Assembly (NCBI GenBank): GCA_029990175.1
Contig: JARKIP010000064.1
Span: 13,286,001-13,350,000, forward strand
DNA: 64,000 nucleotides
Origin: Petunia secreta
Taxonomy: Eukaryota; Streptophyta; Magnoliopsida; Solanales; Solanaceae
Reading direction: 5' to 3'
This document shows, piece by piece, positions 1 through 11,948 of this stretch (the first letter of the stretch is position 1; each line of letters begins with the position of its first letter). The position numbers and the translations under genes were made by a program. Under the pieces are notes generated by a model. That model was given only the letters and a program-made list of their open reading frames with translations, was not told the DNA's origin and ran no database searches.

Positions 1-1430
1 ATTGTTTCATGCCGTTTCATGATACAATACGATATAATACGGAAGCCAAATTCATTAGACTTTTTCTTACGGGGGCCAAATCTATGAGGGAGTGCCAGAA
101 ATATCCTATATCGATAAATCACCCGTCCAATAGCATGGGTAAAATTTAGCCAGGATAGCCACATCTGAGGCACCAGTTAATGAATAGCCAGATCTTGTAA
201 AGTCTTAGAAGCATGGCCACAACTGCTCAAATTTCAAAATGTTTTCTAAGGTTTTTGAACTGAGCTTTAGGAATTTTTCCTGAAGTCTAGAGGCTGGGAC
301 TATATATGCTTCTAAAATTTTACAAATTCTGAATGTTCATCAATTAACTCTCTGAAAAGAGGCTATTTGTCAAAGTTTTACGGTTATATCCGTTTTAGCG
401 TTGCAGACCTAACGGATTTGTCAATTAGGCAACCCTTTCAGATATGAATTATTAAGCGGGAATCATACTTGATGGGCCAAATTTGCAATCACTGGCTCAA
501 TCCATGAGGTGGGCCCTTGCAATCTTACGGAGATGATGTTCTGTGAATCGAGTTGTCCTATGAATGGTTTTCTTAAATGAGTTTGATGCAAAGGCTTCCA
601 CTTTAGTGCAGGGTTACAGAGAGAATGGACCCAGTAAATGTGTGTTAATGCTGCAGGATTTTCCTAGTAGATTGTAAGGTTTCAATTATTTGCCGTTGAT
701 TATGCCCTTCAATTTTTATTTACGAGTTCAGCAGCAAATGAAACTCGAAGGACAAGGTGATAAATAAAGGAGAAAAAGAAAGAATAAAGAAACTAAACTG
801 TAAATTTATGACCAATCCTAAATTGTAAACAATATAGTAGTTTTAAATCTCTAATGTTGTTTTTATTTGTCAGTATTAAGTAAAAACTTTAAGTGTAAAA
901 TGATACTCTAAATCAAAGAATAAAATTTTAATGTATAATATAAGATTTATAGTCCAGTGGTATATGATAAACTACCCAGTACCCACCACTATATGTGAAT
1001 TCAATTGTTTCTCCTTCCCGATTTCTTTATATGATAAATGTGTACGATAATGAATTATTTTTCTTATATATGTTTGTTTCTTAATTCTACAACATTTTCT
1101 TTTTTCATTTTATCATTGCAAATGTGGAGTAAGTAATAAACTATTGTAGCACATTATCTATTGGAGTAATGAAGATAAGGACACTAGCAGAACTGTAGGG
1201 ACAATTAAACTGAAAAACTAAAAATTAAAAGTGGGGAAGGGAAAAAGGGGACGAAAATGGAGATGGAAGAGTCAGAGCTTCGCAGGTCTGCTTTTTACGT
1301 ATAGTCACAATCGTTGTTCCCCTTTACTCTAACCCCACCCCTCACGCCATTATAAAGAATGGGTGAAATTTAAAATGAAAAATAATTGTACTCCCCTTTG
1401 TCTTAAAAAAAAAATGAAGAAATATTACAA
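1..1430. other. Intergenic, no gene seen
   Basis: AT-rich sequence without a plausible open frame, RNA gene or complete repeat. It contains low-complexity A and T runs only. I see nothing that can be named. Confidence 0.6.
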
Positions 1431-1434
1431 TTAT

Positions 1435-1590
1435 TTATAAGCTTATAAGTCAATTAGTAAATATTTAGTAACTCAAAAAGTTTTTGACTTATAAGCCCTT
1501 ATGTGATTAAGAAAAATCAAAAGTGAGAAAAAAAGAAGTCAAACCCACTTTTGACTTATATGCTATTTAAAATAAGCTCACTCAAACGGA
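1435..1590. repeat. Degraded MITE-like inverted repeat
   Basis: Two facing arms centred on the motif GCTTATAAGTCAA (1441-1453) and TTGACTTATAAGC (1483-1495) are visible. A further copy of TTTTGACTTATA lies at about 1551, followed by AATAAGCTCACTCAAACGG. This pattern is common in dicot miniature elements. Ends and target duplication could not be defined, so the family is not assigned. Confidence 0.4.
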
Positions 1591-1594
1591 TTCA

Positions 1595-2595
1595 TGGTTA
1601 AAAGATCAAATATTTTTGAAAAATCATAGTCAAAGAACAAATTATTACCCTCTCAAATACTCCCTCAATCACGAATTATACCAAGTTGTCAATGCTATGT
1701 AAATTTCTGGATGGGGCTCCTTGCTCATGGTTGGCCTTATTCCCTAAAAGAGGGGTGGGGGTGGGGGAAATATGGATGGAGCTAGAGCACCACGCATTAA
1801 CTAATAAGAGTTCGGCCAAATTCAATAATTTTGATTTAATACTTTATTTGTTTTAAAATCTAGTTTAATATTTGTAAATTATTACTTTAGAAATTGATAA
1901 TTTAAATAAATTAAAATCTCAAATTCGTAAACATCAAATTCAGACTCCATCTTTGGGGAGGGGAGTCCGAGTGGAAGAGGGTTCTTGGACAAAATCTACT
2001 TTATTATAGGTGTTAGATTGACTCCACATCTATTTGATGATGTTTGTTGGGAGCATAAACTTTTCGAAAGGAAATTATTGTAATTAGAGCTATTTATGTT
2101 CCGTATGTTTCAATATATAGAACATTTTTCATTTGAAATGTTTCAAAATATTGAAACTTGATACCATTCATTTCAATATAACTTTGGGAAGAATCGCGGA
2201 GCAAAAAAGAACATTAGGAAATATTCAAATCTACATTTTCATACGTTACTTCACTGTTTTTCTTATTACCACAAACATAATACATAAGTAAAAAAATGAC
2301 GACAACAACAATATACCCAATATAGTCCCACAAGATTGAGAAGTTATTTCCAAATTCTGATAGGCTAAATTATACAAATATACAAACATAATAGCAGGTT
2401 TACAATAAAATAGCAACATTATGTCACTTTTCAAGAATAACAATACTTTCTTAACATTATATATACAAGTTATTAAAAAAAAAAAGATTTACTCAATAAA
2501 ATTGAAGATACACTGTACTAAAATCGCGCATAATTATAGGCATGTCTTTTCATCTGTTCCTACTTTTTTGGGATTACAACTACCGAATTACTAAT
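1595..2595. other. Intergenic, no gene seen
   Basis: AT-rich spacer. A G-rich stretch at 1750-1770 (GGGGTGGGGGTGGGGG) is the only compositional outlier. No coding or RNA feature is supported. Confidence 0.55.
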
Positions 2596-2599
2596 TCTA

Positions 2600-2774
2600 T
2601 TGTATGTCTATCGTATGGTGTATGTGTATAGTATGTATATTGTATGGCTATTGTATACGTATTGTATGACTATTGTTAGTCTTTTGTATGTCTATCGTAT
2701 GGCTATTGTATGTGTATCGTATGGCTATTATATGTGTATTGTATGGCTATTGTTTTTTACGTATGCCTATTGTC
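2600..2774. repeat. Degenerate minisatellite (TATGGCTATTG-type)
   Basis: Repeated 11-12-base words of the form TATGGCTATTG, TATGTGTATCG and TATGTCTATCG run head to tail here. The open frame over it (MYVYRM... pattern) is a by-product of the repeat and is not a gene. The block is flanked by T-rich DNA with GCTATTTTTT words at about 2928 and 2958. Confidence 0.7.
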
Positions 2775-2779
2775 AATTT

Positions 2780-3321
2780 TTAATAGATGGTTTTGAGGAG
2801 AGGGAGAAAATTGGTCTTAAATGTAAAAAGATTTAAACCTATCTAAACATGATTTGGATGCATAAATATAGGATTAGATTTATCTTTTTTTTAATTACAT
2901 TTTCTTTTCTTTTTAAATACATTCTGCTATTTTTTGTAGCAAACAACAAAAATGTTGCTATTTTTTATAAATTTTAAAAATATTTATATATTTTGTAATA
3001 AAAGTAAATAAAGTTATATTCTGTGTAATTTTGTCATTCCGATAGACCGCGGCTCAATAAATTCGAACTGATGATGTCATTGTAAAATGATAAAGGAAAG
3101 ATTACTCCACTAAAATACATGGCGAATGATGCAAAAAAACTCATGCAACGTCTTATTTCAGGCAGTCAGACTATCAGATGTGGTTGGCCAGTGTTTCAGG
3201 GTTTCAACCATATTCAGGTATCGGTGTTTTGTATTTATTACTGTCACCACTCACCATTTCCACTTAGAATAGCAATTTTTGTTGATATTCACAGACAGAA
3301 GGGAAAACCAAGAAAATTAAT
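2780..3321. other. Intergenic, no gene seen
   Basis: AT-rich spacer. The short frame at 3119-3331 lacks any recognisable domain and runs into the MITE that starts at 3324. Nothing else is supported. Confidence 0.5.
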
Positions 3322-3323
3322 TA

Positions 3324-3583
3324 CTCCATAATTCTCCACCCATCCCAATTTATTTAGTTGTAATTTTTAGTTTTTGCAAGCCTATTAAAAAAATTAATAA
3401 ACAGAATATATATTTTACAATGTTATCCCTATTTAGTATATATGACTACTAAATTCATTTGAGAATACCTTTAATAATTAAGGTATAGTTGCAAAAAATT
3501 GATAAAATAATCTTGATAAAATGTCAACTAATTTGGGAGAAATGAGTTTTGCTAAAGTGTCAACTAATTTAGGGCGAAGGGAG
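3324..3583. mobile_element. Stowaway-like MITE (diverged)
   Basis: The left end reads TACTCC and then CCATCCCAATTTATTTAGTTG. The right end CAACTAATTTAGGGCGAAG-GGAGTA is its reverse complement with changes, matching the plant Stowaway end type CTCCCTCCGTCCCAA. TA dinucleotides at 3322-3323 and 3584-3585 fit the expected TA target duplication. A second internal CAACTAATTTGGGAGAAATGAG at 3524-3545 suggests a duplicated end. It has no coding capacity. Confidence 0.65.
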
Positions 3584-3585
3584 TA

Positions 3586-4443
3586 CTTAGATACATACTC
3601 CATTCACTAACTTAATTGATTTAAAAATAATTAATATATATAATATATAATACAGTGCATTTTTGGCGTAGCAAATGTATATTGGTTCACTCAAATATAT
3701 TTCATATCCCAGAACTAGTACTTTTCTTTCTACATTGTCGAATACTCGAATGTGTAAAATACTAGAGTGGTTCTTTTATTGTTTGTGTTACAAACAATAA
3801 AAAGGTATTTTGCTTTCTAGACAGCAAAAACAAATAAAGAATACGTAATTTCTTTAAATTAACTCTTCAAAATCAGTTCTTACAAAACCAAATCCATCCC
3901 ATCCATTTTTTTCCCGAAAAGCAAAACAACAAATTAATAAATAAAAACCAAACTATTTTCTGGCCAACAACATATTGATTCTTCAAAAGAAATTTGTTGA
4001 AGACTCAAACTAACCACGCATGATCAAGTGTTCCAACAATTTGTTCAAGAGGTTAAGACCTATCAACTTAATATCGATTTCTTCAACTTACTATCATTTC
4101 TTTTTTAACTTTTTGACTTGAAAAAGTAGAGTTTAAGTTCACAAATTTGTGGTATAGAGATTTAAGGGAATACCCTCATCTCTCTAATCATATATTTTCT
4201 AGGAGTTTTGACCAATATCCAGCCATTCACTTTTCCTTTAGTTTTTTTTTTCCTCTTATCGACAAAAGATTTATGCGGACATGATCCTAATCTAAAGTAC
4301 ATTAACACACGAAATTTTAAGAAAGTAGCTATAACAAGCCATTTTCCCTCAAGTGACGGCTGTAAATTCTTCTTGTAATTCCCAATACAGGAACTGAACA
4401 ATTTTATACTGTATTTTGGTCAACTCATTCGACAATTTACATA
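3586..4443. other. Intergenic with a perfect hairpin
   Basis: AT-rich spacer without a gene. It contains a perfect 13-bp inverted repeat, TTTTATTGTTTGT / ACAAACAATAAAA, at 3774-3786 and 3790-3802, separated by 3 bases. No other structure is supported. Confidence 0.55.
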
Positions 4444-4823
4444 CTTCCTCTGTCCCAATTAATGTGGCACTTTTTATTTTTCGAGATTCAAACTTCATAA
4501 ATTTTGACCAATATTTTAAGATGTATTTTTTCACCAAAATAATACGAGAAAAGTTGCAACTTAAAGTACGTCCCAATTTATGTGGCACTTTTTATTTTTT
4601 GAGATTCAAAGTGCATAAATTTTGACCAATATTTTAAGATGTATTTTTTCACCAAAATGATACGAGAAAAGTTGCAACTTAAAGTACGTTTCAACTAGTT
4701 TTCAAATATATAAATTTTAATGTTAAAATATTGCATCAATCTAATCCAATCTAGCTTCAAAGTTTAGTCAAATAATTGACTTTCAAAAAATGAAAAGTGC
4801 CACATAAATTGGGACGGATGGAG
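4444..4823. mobile_element. Stowaway MITE with internal 118-bp tandem duplication
   Basis: The ends CTTCCTCTGTCCCAATTAATG (4444-4464) and CATAAATTGGGACGGATGGAG (4803-4823) are imperfect inverted repeats of the Stowaway type. TA target duplications lie at 4442-4443 and 4824-4825. Inside, 4453-4570 and 4571-4688 are two nearly identical direct copies with a period of 118 bp, so the left end exists twice. No coding capacity. Confidence 0.85.
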
Positions 4824-4849
4824 TATATATCTTCCTTTTTCATTTTCTT

Positions 4850-5931
4850 GTTTTAGTTTCCCAACTCTATGTTGAAAAAGAAATGCACCACAACATGCCA
4901 AAAATCTGGGAAACTCAAGTCCAAAAGAATTGAAAAAAGAAAATCTCCTAAAGCAAGATCGAGCTGGAACTATAAATTAATATAGATTTTCTAATTCCAA
5001 GTAAAGTAGGAAAATTGTAATGTCTATATGAGATCATAGTACATTAAATTTTTAGACATCATTCATATAATAATTCAAGGCTAGGAGCTAGGAGCAATTT
5101 CAATAGGATTCTACACAAGATTCTTCTTTTTCTTCTTTACAATTTATGTTATTTCAAATTAATTGTTGGATTTCTACCATGACTATGCGTAGCTAAATAC
5201 TCTGCTATGGAGTTACGAGGTTGCCATGAATGTTGATGATCGAATGTCACTTTGATTTTATTAATTTATCACTTTCAATTATTTATTCATATCATGTGCT
5301 TAATTATTTAATTATTTGGCCAACAAATAAAAACTATCTATGAATCTTGAATTAAACTTGAGAAAGTGAATTCTTGATTGTAATAGGATTGAATAGGGCA
5401 AATTCTTGAACTTGGACATCAGAGAAAAAATTCGCAACTAGGATAGGAATATACCTTTTTACCTTGCTTAATCATTATATAAGAATTTTATATCAATTTT
5501 CTTGATTCTAATTACTTAGGAATAGAGGCGTTAGATTAACTTGAATGGACGAGTGGGAAATCAGAAGATTCCTATAAGTAAAATTATCCATGTCGACTAG
5601 TAACTCAAATAAGTTAATTATTTAAATTAACTGTAGAATTTAGCAGGATTGACAGATATCCCATAACCTGAAATATTTTCTTCCCTTGATACCCAAAATT
5701 TTATTTGCATGCTTTGATCAAATTACTTGTCTTAGTTAGAATACTAGTTTTAAGTTTTAGTTTTTTTTTGGTTACATCTTTAATCAACAAAACCAACTCT
5801 TCTTATTTAAATAATTTGAAATCATTTAATTTAGTTAAAAGTTAACATCAGTCTCTGTGGGAACGATACTTGATTTTATCACTTTATTACTTGTCGATCA
5901 CGCGTACTTGTGTGTGCGTTTAGGATCAACA
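4850..5931 (+). mobile_element. Athila/Tat-lineage 5' LTR, start unresolved
   Basis: The 3' end of this LTR is clear. It ends GGATCAACA at 5931 and is followed by a primer site. Its last 80 bases (GGGAACGATAC, TATCACTTTATTACTTGTCG) match the end of the solo LTR at 48431-49781. A shared word ATGCGTAGCTAA lies about 750 bases before the end in both. No second LTR survives, so the start is estimated only from similarity. Confidence 0.6.
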
Positions 5932-5937
5932 AGTTTT

Positions 5938-5955
5938 TGGCGTTGTTACCGAGAA
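5938..5955 (+). promoter_or_regulatory. Degenerate primer-binding site, tRNA-Asp type
   Basis: TGGCGTTGTTACCGAGAA sits just after the LTR. It resembles the complement of the plant tRNA-Asp 3' end (TGGCGCCGTTGCCGGGGA), the usual primer site of Athila/Tat elements, with several transition-type changes, as expected for an old methylated copy. Confidence 0.7.
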
Positions 5956-6229
5956 CTGAATAATTGACTGTTTTCTTTTTGAATGATTACTTATTTTCTA
6001 TTCTGGTTTAATTTTTTTGTTTTTGAATTTTTGTGCTATTTCAGGTGGTAGTTCTTATATATAAAACGATAAGAAATACGAAAACCTCGAATCTTTTGAT
6101 CCCGAGCCTAAGAGGACTCTACACAGGTTGAGGAGAGAAGCTAGAGATCGTAGGCACCTGTAATGGCAGAAAATCAAGCTTTGGTTGTGCGATGTTTCTC
6201 TACCTAGTTTGTATGGAGTGGCTCCGAGT

Positions 6230-6782
6230 ATTTTTAAACCTGTAATTACTAAACATTTAGAGATTAAGCCCAGCATGATACAACTGCTGCATGCGACGAG
6301 GCAATATGCTGGATTACTATACGAGGATCCATAACAACATATCCTGAATTTCTTGGAGATCAGCGACACCTATACCCTAACAGAGGTCTCAAATTAACTA
6401 TGTTCGATTGACACTCTTCTCATTTTTATTGATTGGGGCAGAAAAGAAGTAGTTAAATAAGGAAAAGTCTGGGTCTACCACAACTTGGGATGCTTTAGCT
6501 AAGAAATTTTTGGCTAAATTCTATCCCTCTACTAAAACGGCTAAGATATGAAGTGAGATCATGTTCAGACAACGAGAAGGAAAATATTTATATTCAGGAG
6601 ATCGTCCGCACCACAACCAATCCAATGAGGTATTGGCTCATAGTTTCGTGGAATGACTAAATGCTCATACCAAGATCGTGGTGGACGCTGCTACTGGAGG
6701 CCAAGTCTTGGCCTTGAATTTCAATGAGATCATGAATTGCTAGATAAATTTTCTCAAAGCAGTCTCAACTGGCAATGTGATG
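6230..6782 (+). pseudogene. Athila/Tat gag pseudogene, 5' part
   Basis: Conceptual translation in changing frames shows the retrotransposon gag core of this lineage, including the words TTWDALAKKFLAKF (around 6470-6525) and IMFRQREGK (around 6557-6585). Many stops and frameshifts break it. It is cut at 6782 by the Copia insertion and resumes at 33278. The protein would have formed the capsid-like particle of the element. It is not functional. Confidence 0.75.
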
Positions 6783-7579
6783 TGTTATTTCCCAAGACAC
6801 ACCACTTACTGTTTTAAGGACCAGTTTCTTCAATGTGTTCCTTTACTTTAATATATGCGGAATTAAAACTGTAAGTAAATGAACACTCGATGTTAGCGTG
6901 GAAAACCCCTGTTAATTAGAGATCAAAAAATCACGACCTACTCTTCCAAGTAGGATTTCAACTTCACTATGTAAAAGACTCACTTGGTTACAAGACTACC
7001 TTCTTACTAACCTAGGACTAACTCTAATCCTCTAGTGACCTCTTTCACGATCAGTGAAGTTTCTTCAAGTCCACGACTTGAATTAAGATGATACAACTCG
7101 ATAGTACCTACTACAGTTGAACTAAGACTGAACTTTGACAAGACCAATCTAAGGAACAGGTTCTTACTTAGTTCCCTGTAGCTTACTGATTACACAAATA
7201 AGATAAAAACTCTTTCAATGCTATGGCTCGATTCTCTCTGTGTTTGTGCACACTTCAATAGCTGAAATGCTTCTGGTTTTATAGCTTCAGAATCCAAGAA
7301 GTCTTGAGCAATTAGAACTCCAAAGCTTCCAAGAGTTTGAATCCTAATTGAACTCTTCCCTAGGTTACTCGAAATCTTTTATGACTTATCCACTCTTATG
7401 CAATCTTTTCATATCTCGTTTAGTTATGCATAATTATCAAGATAAACATTAGACTTAGGGTAATAAATAATATTTCAGCTTAAATGATTTTGCATGAATT
7501 ATCTATTTAGTTGCAGTGATTCAAAGGAACATGTCCTTGGATCTATTCCTTAGTCATCAGTCAAAACTTCAAGCTAACA
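6783..7579 (-). repeat. Copia 3' LTR (797 bp)
   Basis: It begins TGTTATTTCCC and ends AAGCTAACA on the plus strand, paired with 32440-33277. It is 41 bp shorter than its partner because it lacks a 40-bp tandem duplication present there. The inner edge abuts a polypurine tract. Confidence 0.9.
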
Positions 7580-7597
7580 TTTTCCCCCCCTTTTTAT
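7580..7597 (-). promoter_or_regulatory. Copia polypurine tract
   Basis: TTTTCCCCCCCTTTTTAT on the plus strand reads as a purine run on the element's strand, immediately before the 3' LTR. This is the usual plus-strand primer position. Confidence 0.85.
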
Positions 7598-8034
7598 GAT
7601 GACAAACTCATAGACGTAGCTGCATATCCTTAATGTCTTAAGTACAACTTGGAACTCAAAAGCAACATAAGTAGAAACTTATTTCATCATTAAGAATCAG
7701 ATTTTGAATTAGGTTATAAATATTATGCAAAATCAGAACTTACTCTTCCCCGTTTTGGCATCATTGAAAAGGTTGCATAAGTTAGAATATATCAAGTGTT
7801 AGAATAATCAGCTCATGGCCATTGAGGCAACTCAAAATGCAAGCATAATTCAAACTAAAGCAACTGCAAGACAATGATATTAGCCATCGAAGATAAGTCA
7901 TCATTAACAAAAGGTTAAACCAAGGGATACAAGCAAATACTACTGAATTATTCAAAAACTAGAAAAGGAAAAGGCTAAGGTACTAGAACTAGTCTAAATC
8001 CCACTAGACAAAAGATGGATTATGGCTAAGGTGT

Positions 8035-9977
8035 TCAGGATGTGGAAGGACCAGGTCCCTGAGACTTGTCCTGCAGCAACTCAAACATCTTTTTGAGCAT
8101 TCCCTCATTTGTCTCTTTTGCTTTAGTAGCCTCTGCCTTCCAGTAGTTCCTCTCCTCTTCCAACCTTGCTATCTCAGCAGCTTGTATGGCAACTTGTTGC
8201 CTCAATGCCCTCACCTTGTTGTTCAAAGGATGTTTGCCAACACCAGCCAGTGGAGGATCAGCTTGAACAAGCATATCACAGCTGATCAGGGTAGCACAAC
8301 CAAATTTCTCCTTCTTTGTAGCATTGACTGCCCCCTCCAAAGAAATTCCCAATTTAGCAAATAAATCAGTCAAGATAAAACCAAAGGGCAATGAGTGCTT
8401 TTTCTTCCCAGTAATAACCCTCTTAATCAAATGAATCATGAACCTGGGCCAATTGATCTGCTTATCACTATCCAGCAGTTCCAAGGACCAGGTCCATAAA
8501 ACTGGCAATCCATCTCTTCTCCTGCCTTGGCATCATAATCTTGCTCACAAATTCAAACAACACTTGGTGCTGAGGGTGCATTTCACTCTTCTGCACAGCC
8601 CTAGGCTTCTCCGCCTCGTTATTTTCAGCAAACTTCCTAGTGATTTACAAACCAGTAGGCAAATTTGTCAAATCAGGCCACACCTTCTTGATGTAGCTTT
8701 CATACCCCACTGATGGAATACCCAGCAGCTCACCCAACTCCTTAGTGTCAAAAGTAATTTATTGGTTATGGACAGAGGTGGTGATTCTGTCCCTTTTTAT
8801 GGAGCAATTCTTGTAGAATTCCTGAACCATCACTTTTGCACACTTATCCTTTATCTGAAGGACCATGTCCCTCCAGCCTTGCACCGCTTTTTCAACAACC
8901 ACATCATACCCTCTTCCTCAAAATCAGAGAGTACCATTCCTTTCAGAACTTTCCTAGACATAATATTATCATGAACACAGTGTTGAATCTCATCTCCCTC
9001 ATCCTCACTCTCACTTTCCTCACCAACAACTGACTCATCAGAACTAGAATCAGAACTCTCATCAATCAAAGTTCTTTTTGAGGACCTGGTCCTCTTGGAA
9101 GATTTTCCAGTAGCAGCTTTCACAACACTCCTTGTCATACAGCCTTGGGCAACTTTTCTCTTTTTAGACTGAGGAACAGCTTCCTCAACCTCCTCCATCA
9201 CATAATCTTCATCATCTACAATCTCTCTCTCTCTTTTTATATAAAATCATTTTCTTCTTCAACAACAGGATCAACAACCTGTTTTCCCTTTTCTTTCCTG
9301 CTTCTTGCCATTGCAGCAGCCATATTCTCATCTGCAGCCTTGACTGCACTTATTGTTCTCCTAACCCCACTAGCCGGGGTAGAGACAGAAGGAACAAGTC
9401 CTTTTGCCTTAGAAAAACTTTCACCCTTTTTCTTAATCCCTGGCTTATAACTGTCACTAATCTTTTTCAACTTTGCAGCAATTTCAGCAAACACCTTATC
9501 ATCAATTGGTCCCTTCCTAGCAAGTTTTCTTTTTAAACTTCTTATGTTAATAAGATCAATAATTGGCATATCACTATCACTCATAGCATCATCCAAAATT
9601 ATCACATCCTCCATGGGCGCTCTAAAAGAAACCTCTGGAGACCCTGGTGACCCATGCATGGGAGCCTCCAAACGTTTCACATTTTCACCTTCCCCCTCAG
9701 GAACAGTTCCAGACCCCTCGACATTGTCCCCTTCATCATCTACTACATTTAAAGGAGAGACATAGTTTACCTGATACTGGCAGATAATCATAGCCCTTGA
9801 CAGGTCCTCAACCTGTTCTACAATTGACTCAGCAGTGGGAACTGGTCCTTCTCCCTGAATTTCTGGCTTAGGAACTTTAGGGTTTGGTGTTGTGGTGTCC
9901 ATAAGTGAAGGAGGGTTTGGTATTTGTGGTTGATCAGAAGTGGGAAGAGATGATGAATTTTCAGGTGAGAGAGACAT
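8035..9977 (-). pseudogene. SIRE-type extra ORF (env-like position), broken
   Basis: Three colinear frame segments (9977-9237, 9201-8851 and 8508-8035) form one broken gene of roughly 650 codons between RNase H and the 3' LTR. The likely start is MSLSPENSS at 9977. The N-terminal part is Pro/Ser/Glu-rich. The middle is acidic with basic patches (KSSKRTRSSKRT). The C-terminal 157 aa contain a predicted coiled coil (NNKVRALRQQVAIQAAEIAR onward). SIRE/Maximus elements carry such an ORF, sometimes called env-like, of unproven function. No clear signal peptide or membrane segment is seen here. A frameshift lies at a short CT/GA run near 9223-9236. Confidence 0.65.
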
Positions 9978-10009
9978 TGTTAGAATTCGTTTCAAGAGAT
10001 AATTCACTA

Positions 10010-10580
10010 CTTTTTCTGAAATTTTGAGAATTCAATTGTGATCAAAGTGAAAAAATAATGAAGAATTAGAAGTGTATATAGAGAGTGAAATAGGTAGTGG
10101 AGATTGAGTGCAAAAGGATCACTATGATCTTGTTGAATGAATTTCAGCCGTTAAAGGACTCTTGGGAGTCTCCCGGAAAAAGAGCCGTTATGATTGAGGT
10201 TACCTGATTTGATTGGGAACTGGTTCCTACGATGGGACTCTTATACATATCGGATATGATTAGGATTTCTAGTGGAATTTATCCTAATTTCAAGTAACCT
10301 ATAGCCTTAAACTTCTAATATATATGAATAATAAAGAGTACATACCTGAATTTATCACCAAAATCAGTGTCCTTCCCAATTTAATTAATTTTGCTCAATC
10401 TGAAATTCTAAGAACATACGGGTAACATCATTAAATTTTAGAAACCTTAAAAAGAAATCATGGCATGAGAGTATACAATTAAGTATGAAACTGGACTGAA
10501 TATTACAAATTGACTTGGATAAAGTACAATTTTCTAGCAAATTTTGAAATAAAGCATTGGTGAATTTAGGTGAATTTAAT
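10010..10580 (-). other. Copia spacer between pol and the extra ORF
   Basis: No coding frame of note. This is the interval between the RNase H stop (10586) and the extra ORF start (9977), and presumably carries a leader or promoter for the downstream ORF. No specific signal was identified. Confidence 0.4.
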
Positions 10581-10585
10581 CATCC

Positions 10586-11135
10586 CTAATTCCAACCTAT
10601 TCCTTTCAAATGATCTCTTCCTAAAACTTTTGTAAAAATGTCAGCAATCTGCTTTTCAGTAGGACAAAATGCTATAGTGATCAAACCCTTTTCATAATTG
10701 TCTCTCAAGAAATGATGTCTTATATCAATGTGTTTGGTCCTTTTGTGATGCACTGGATTTTTTGTCATATTTATAGTACTAATGTTATCACAGAAGATAG
10801 GAACAGTTCTTACATCAACACCAAAATCTTGTAATTGTTGTTTAATCCATAAAAATTGTGAACAACATAAGGCAACTGCCACATATTCAGGCTCAACAGT
10901 GGAAAGTGCCATTGAATTTTGTTTTTGGTTCCCCAAGAAACCAAACACTCACCAGGAAAATGTGCCATACCTGAGGTACTTTTTCTATCAACAAGGAAAC
11001 CTGCATAGTCAGCATGTATATCCAACAAGATTAAAATTACCACCTTTTGGATACCAAAGTCCAAAGGAACCTGTTCCTTTCAAGTATCTCAATATTCTTT
11101 TTAACAGCTTTCAAATGAGATTCCTTAGGATCTGA
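10586..11135 (-). pseudogene. Copia RNase H domain, frameshifted
   Basis: RNase H motifs of Ty1/Copia pol are visible in two frames: HADYAGFLVDRKSTSG (near 11010-10960), ALSTVEPEY with its acidic residue, FCDN, and HHKRTKHIDIRHHFLRD near 10730. These carry the catalytic acids that remove RNA from the RNA-DNA hybrid. A frameshift falls around 10950. The frame ends at a stop at 10586. Confidence 0.85.
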
Positions 11136-11228
11136 CTGAAACCTAGCACACAAACCAACACTAAACACAATATCAGGTCTACTAGCAGTTAAGTAAAGTA
11201 GAGAACCAATCATGCACCTATATAATTT

Positions 11229-11942
11229 TTAATCAACTGATATTCCATGTTCATCAACATCCAGTTTTGTGGCAATGGCAATAGGTGTATCAATTTCCTT
11301 AACATTGTCCATATCAAACATTTTAAGTAATTCCTTAACATATTTTTGTTGATGGATCATAGTTCCATTTGAGGTTTGCTTAATTTGTAAACCCAAAAAG
11401 AAATTGAGTTTACCCATTATGCTCATCTCAAACTCACTCCCCATCAAATTTGCAAATTCCTTACTTAAATTTTCAAAAGTAGCACCAAAGATTATATCAT
11501 CTACATAAATTTGAACAATTAAGAGATGCTTACCATTTTCTTTCAAAAATAGTGTGCAATAGATTTTACCTCTTTTATACCCATGCTGAAGTACGAATTT
11601 TGATAGACGTTCATACCATGCTCTTGGTGCCTGCTTGAGTCTATACAAGGCCTTGTCTAACTTGTACACATGTTCAGGGAACTGTTCATTCTCAAAACCT
11701 GGAGATTGCTTGACATAAACTTCTTCCTTTAAGTAACCATTCAGAAAAGCAATTTTAACATCCATTTGATATAGAGTAAACTCCATGAATGTAGCAAAGG
11801 CTATAAGAAGTCTTATTGCTTTCAATCTTGCAACTGGAGCAAAAGTCTCATCATAGTCAATTCCCTCCTCTTGACTATACCCCTGAACAACTAATCTAGC
11901 CTTATTTCTGGTTACCATGCCATCCTCATCAAGTTTGTCCCT
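11229..11942 (-). pseudogene. Copia reverse transcriptase domain
   Basis: A 229-codon open stretch carries the RT core: ARLVVQGYSQEEGIDYDETF, the fingers/palm QMDVKIAFLNGYLKEEVYV, and the catalytic YVDDIIFG near 11500-11480. It is separated from the integrase segment by a single TAG where a Trp is expected (near 11941), and from RNase H by a stop at 11229. It copies element RNA into DNA. This copy cannot make the full polyprotein. Confidence 0.9.
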
Positions 11943-11948
11943 GAAAAC

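Noticed and set aside
2600..2836. 78-codon frame rich in Tyr/Met/Val
   Set aside because: Product of the TATGGCTATTG minisatellite.
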